Assembly (NCBI GenBank): GCA_035542155.1
Contig: DATKLX010000206.1
Span: forward strand, 1-8,404
Origin: DATKLX01 sp035542155
Lineage (GTDB): Bacteria > Chloroflexota > Anaerolineae > Anaerolineales > Anaerolineaceae
Length of the DNA stretch: 8,404 nucleotides
Direction: 5' to 3'
The notes under the pieces were generated by a model that saw nothing but the letters and a program-made list of their open reading frames with translations, ran no database searches and had not been told where the DNA came from. Position numbers and translations under genes: made by a program. Each line of letters opens with the position of its first letter. Within the stretch, counting starts at the first letter, position 1. This document shows, in pieces, positions 5,849 to 8,404 of this stretch.

Positions 5849-7006
5849 ATGCAGGCTCAATCCGACAACGATAACCCATCCTCTGACCCCGGCTCGAACG
5901 GCAAAAACAGCCCCACCCAGGAAACCCTCTTCCGCGTAGCGGCCATTCTGGCCGGCGTTGCCCTGCTCCTGGCCGTCGGCTGGGCCGTTTCTCATTTCAT
6001 CCTGAGCCAGAATCTATCCAGCGGCCCGCAAGCCCAGGCCGCGGCGCAACAGCAGCCCACCCCACCCGTCGAGGACTCCCTGGCTGCGCTCCCAGATTTT
6101 GCCTTCCGAGGCGGCGATTTCCTCCTCTCAGGCATTGGCATTCCGCGCCGCACCGACTTGCATACGATCATGCCTTCACGGGCGCGGCTGGAAATCATCG
6201 AATATACCGTGGTCAAAGGCGACACGGTCTTTGGCATCGCGGAAAAATACGGGCTCAAGCCGGAGACGATCATGTGGGGGAACTTCTATACCCTCAATGG
6301 CGTCCCGGACATGATCACCCCCGGGATGAAGCTCAAGATCCTCCCAGAGAACGGCACCCTGCACAAGTGGAGCAAGGGCGAAGGCCTGAATGGCGTGGCC
6401 CGGTTTTACGGGGTCAAGCCCGAAACGATCATCAACTACCCGGGCAATAATCTGACCTTCGAGAGCGTCGGAGACTTAGCGCATCCCAACATTCCCGAGG
6501 GGACGTACCTGTTCGTGCCGGGCGGCACTCGCCCCAACGACTCCCCGGCCACGCCGGTCATTTCGCGCAATAGCCCGCAGACCGCCAAATACCTGGGCGC
6601 CGGGTTCTGCGCCAATGCTGTGGTGGGCGCGGTCGGGACTGGTTCCTTCGTCTTCCCAACCACGGATCACAGCATCTCTGGATACAGCTTTTCAGCCGTG
6701 CACCCCGGCGTCGATTTCGGAGGCGCACTGGGCAACCCGATTTTCGCCGCCGACTCGGGCGTGGTGGTCTATGCCGGGTGGACCAACCTGGGCTACGGCA
6801 ACCTGATCGTCCTCGATCACGGCAACGGTTGGGTGACCTACTATGGCCATCTCAGCTCGATCCTGGTCGGCTGCGGGCAGGGCGTCTTCCAGGGGGCGCA
6901 GATTGCCACCCTGGGTTCGACCGGCAACTCCACCGGGCCGCACCTGCATTTCGAGATGCGCAGCGCGCAGTACGGCAAAGTCAATCCGATGGATTTCCTT
7001 CGCTGA
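5849..7006 (+). CDS. Membrane-anchored LysM/M23 peptidase (first of tandem pair)
   Basis: This 385-residue protein is a probable cell-wall endopeptidase of the LytM/M23 family, which cuts peptide cross-links in peptidoglycan. Order of parts: a polar Ser/Asn-rich N-terminus (1-26), one membrane segment (about 28-52), a Gln/Ala/Pro linker, LysM module 1 (about 117-165, YTVVKGDTVFGIAEKYG), a second LysM-like module (about 171-230, HKWSKGEGLNGVARFYG), and a C-terminal M23 domain. Zinc ligands are H285, D289 (HPGVD) and H367 (HLH); catalytic histidines are H334 (YGHLS) and H365. The only two cysteines, C254 and C342, fall outside the membrane and may form a disulfide. ATG 5849 is preferred over ATG 5843 because it sits 6 bases after GGAG. 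With all active-site residues present it should be an enzyme rather than an EnvC-like regulator. Confidence 0.92.
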   Translation: MQAQSDNDNPSSDPGSNGKNSPTQETLFRVAAILAGVALLLAVGWAVSHFILSQNLSSGPQAQAAAQQQPTPPVEDSLAALPDFAFRGGDFLLSGIGIPRRTDLHTIMPSRARLEIIEYTVVKGDTVFGIAEKYGLKPETIMWGNFYTLNGVPDMITPGMKLKILPENGTLHKWSKGEGLNGVARFYGVKPETIINYPGNNLTFESVGDLAHPNIPEGTYLFVPGGTRPNDSPATPVISRNSPQTAKYLGAGFCANAVVGAVGTGSFVFPTTDHSISGYSFSAVHPGVDFGGALGNPIFAADSGVVVYAGWTNLGYGNLIVLDHGNGWVTYYGHLSSILVGCGQGVFQGAQIATLGSTGNSTGPHLHFEMRSAQYGKVNPMDFLR

Positions 7007-7037
7007 GAAGGGTGATCTATTCGCGCAATCTGGCTCC

Positions 7038-8339
7038 ATGGATGACTTAAGCGGCAAACCCACCCCACAGGATAAGCCAAAAACTGGCTTCGCGCGGGTT
7101 TTTTCCCGCAAGGCAGGCCAGGATCGCCACCGCGAGGGGGGCGTCCCCCTGCTGGACGAGCGCCCGCCGTCTTCGGCTGGCAGCCGGCGAGGGCGGCTGA
7201 GCTCCCGTTCACTACCCGGCCTCGAGCGAATCTGGGAGGATCTGGTGCGGGCCGGCCTGGGGGAAACGACTCTGCGATTGGGGACCGCCGTGGTCTCGAT
7301 CGGTTTGTTCCTGATCGTGATCTGGGTGATGAGCAATTTCTACCTGGGGGAGACCCATGAATCGAACGGGCTGGGCGCGCTGGCAGCCGGGTTGCCCACC
7401 GTCACTCCGACCGTCGCCCCCCCGCAGGTCTCCTTCGCGAAGGAGGTCGCGCCTGAGAGTGGGATCGCGCGTGGAATCTCGCTGCACACCTCGCTGCCCT
7501 CTTTTTCTCGTTTTGAGGTCATCCAGTACACCGTCCAAAAAGGCGACACGATCTTCGGCATTGCCGCCAGGTTCAACCTGAAGCCCGAGACGGTGCTGTG
7601 GGGCAACCTCTACGTCCTGGGGGACAACCCCGATTTTCTCAAAGAAGGCCAGCAGCTCAACATCCTCCCTGTGGACGGCGTCTATCACAAGTGGAGCAAG
7701 GGAGAGGGCCTGAACGGGGTGGCCAAATATTACGGGGTCAAGCCCGAAGACATCATCAACTGGCCGGGTAACGACCTCTCGACGGCGACCATTGGCGACC
7801 TGTCCAACCCGAAGATCGAGCCGGGCAAATTCCTGATTATTCCTGGGGGACGGCGCGAGTTCAGCTCCTGGGCCACTCCGCGCATCACGCGCACGGACCC
7901 GGCAACCGCCAAGATCCTGGGCCCCGGCTACTGCAGCTCGGTGGTAGAGGGGGCGATCGGTGTGGGCAGTTTCGTCTGGCCGACGACCGAAAAGTACCTC
8001 TCAGGCTATGATTACGCGCCCAACGCCAATCACTTCGGAATCGACATTGCCGGGAATGTCGGCAACCCTATCTTTGCCAGCGACCATGGGGTGGTGGTCT
8101 ATGCCGGGTGGAACGATTGGGGGTACGGGAACATGATCGTCATCGACCACGGCAACGGCTGGCAGACCCTCTATGCTCACCTGAGCGAGGTCAGCGTTTC
8201 CTGCGGGCAGAGTGTATACCAGGGGGCGCAGATTGCCACCCTGGGTTCGACCGGAAACTCCTCCGGGCCCCATCTGCACTTCGAGATGCGCTCCGATAAG
8301 TACGGCCGCCCTAATCCCTGGGATTTCTTACAGCGATGA
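7038..8339 (+). CDS. Membrane-anchored LysM/M23 peptidase (second of tandem pair)
   Basis: This 433-residue paralogue of the preceding gene begins 31 bases after its stop. It has a longer cytoplasmic part (about 1-78) rich in Arg, Lys and Ser, a membrane segment (about 79-103), a short Pro/Thr linker, LysM module 1 (about 162-210, YTVQKGDTIFGIAARF), a second LysM-like module (about 216-275, HKWSKGEGLNGVAKYYG) and an M23 domain. H332, D336 (HFGID) and H414 are the zinc ligands; H381 (YAHLS) and H412 are the catalytic histidines. C299 and C389 are its only cysteines and match the pair in the upstream protein. ATG 7038 is the only plausible in-frame start, and its ribosome binding site is poor, so translation may depend on the upstream gene. 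The basic tail, absent from its twin, could contact DNA, membrane or a partner; this is speculative. Confidence 0.92.
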   Translation: MDDLSGKPTPQDKPKTGFARVFSRKAGQDRHREGGVPLLDERPPSSAGSRRGRLSSRSLPGLERIWEDLVRAGLGETTLRLGTAVVSIGLFLIVIWVMSNFYLGETHESNGLGALAAGLPTVTPTVAPPQVSFAKEVAPESGIARGISLHTSLPSFSRFEVIQYTVQKGDTIFGIAARFNLKPETVLWGNLYVLGDNPDFLKEGQQLNILPVDGVYHKWSKGEGLNGVAKYYGVKPEDIINWPGNDLSTATIGDLSNPKIEPGKFLIIPGGRREFSSWATPRITRTDPATAKILGPGYCSSVVEGAIGVGSFVWPTTEKYLSGYDYAPNANHFGIDIAGNVGNPIFASDHGVVVYAGWNDWGYGNMIVIDHGNGWQTLYAHLSEVSVSCGQSVYQGAQIATLGSTGNSSGPHLHFEMRSDKYGRPNPWDFLQR

Positions 8340-8345
8340 GAGAGC

Positions 8346-8400
8346 AGAGAACGGAGAACAGTCCTTTCTTGTGATTGTTCTCCGTTCTCTCTTTTCTGTT
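8346..8400 (+). terminator. Intrinsic terminator after the peptidase pair
   Basis: A perfect 15-base inverted repeat (8346-8360 AGAGAACGGAGAACA, 8376-8390 its complement) encloses a 15-base loop and is followed by the T-rich stretch CTTTTCTGTTTT. It starts 7 bases after the second peptidase stop and fits a Rho-independent terminator. Its left arm is made of GAGAACGGAGAAC-type repeat units. Confidence 0.8.
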
Positions 8401-8404
8401 TTCA

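Noticed and set aside
6843..7037. Second peptidase starting inside the first peptidase gene
   Set aside because: The longer frame overlaps the M23 active site of the first gene in another frame. ATG 7038 gives a normal membrane-anchored protein.
1..8404. CRISPR array, integrase, toxin-antitoxin or defence-system genes
   Set aside because: No evenly spaced repeats, recombinase motifs or nuclease-type small gene pairs were found on either strand.

Overview
The window is GC-rich bacterial chromosomal DNA with ordinary gene density: six complete protein genes, the first codons of a seventh, and short intergenic regions. No tRNA, rRNA, CRISPR array, insertion sequence or phage gene was seen. The mix of genes (a prohibitin-like SPFH protein, a Sec-containing SelD, a YwrD-type gamma-glutamyltransferase and paired membrane-anchored LysM/M23 peptidases), together with simple intergenic repeats of the ENRKSKIEN, CTCTGTG and GAGAACGGAGAAC kinds, resembles environmental Chloroflexota (Anaerolineae-like). 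That placement is an inference from gene style, not a demonstrated taxonomy.

Left part, minus strand (1-1655): a PyrK-like [2Fe-2S] electron-transfer protein overlaps a downstream PIG-L/LmbE deacetylase by 7 bases, so the two are probably one transcript. Past the deacetylase a new gene begins on the same strand with a strong ribosome binding site and runs off the window edge. A 250-base divergent spacer (1656-1905) separates this group from the plus-strand genes and contains promoter-like and palindromic sequence.

Middle part, plus strand (1906-5717): an SPFH protein, selenophosphate synthetase (SelD) and a gamma-glutamyltransferase follow each other with gaps of 6 and 2 bases, suggesting an operon. 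The main correction here concerns selD. A conventional reading starts at 3118, but the reading frame continues upstream through an in-frame TGA (3082-3084) to ATG 3010 and restores the SelD active-site motif CAG-U-ASK. The gene therefore encodes a selenoprotein of 357 residues, and strong potential RNA structure lies just after the TGA. This implies that the organism has a full selenocysteine decoding system.

Right part, plus strand (5849-8339): two tandem paralogues, each with a cytoplasmic N-terminus, one membrane segment, two LysM-like modules and a C-terminal M23 metallopeptidase with all expected zinc and catalytic residues. They are probably cell-wall hydrolases. A strong intrinsic terminator (8346-8400) ends the unit.

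No wholly new multi-gene system is evident. The points most worth following up are the Sec-SelD with its RNA structure, the PyrK-like protein with altered cysteine spacing and an eroded nucleotide-binding motif, and the recent-looking sequence sharing between the two peptidase genes.
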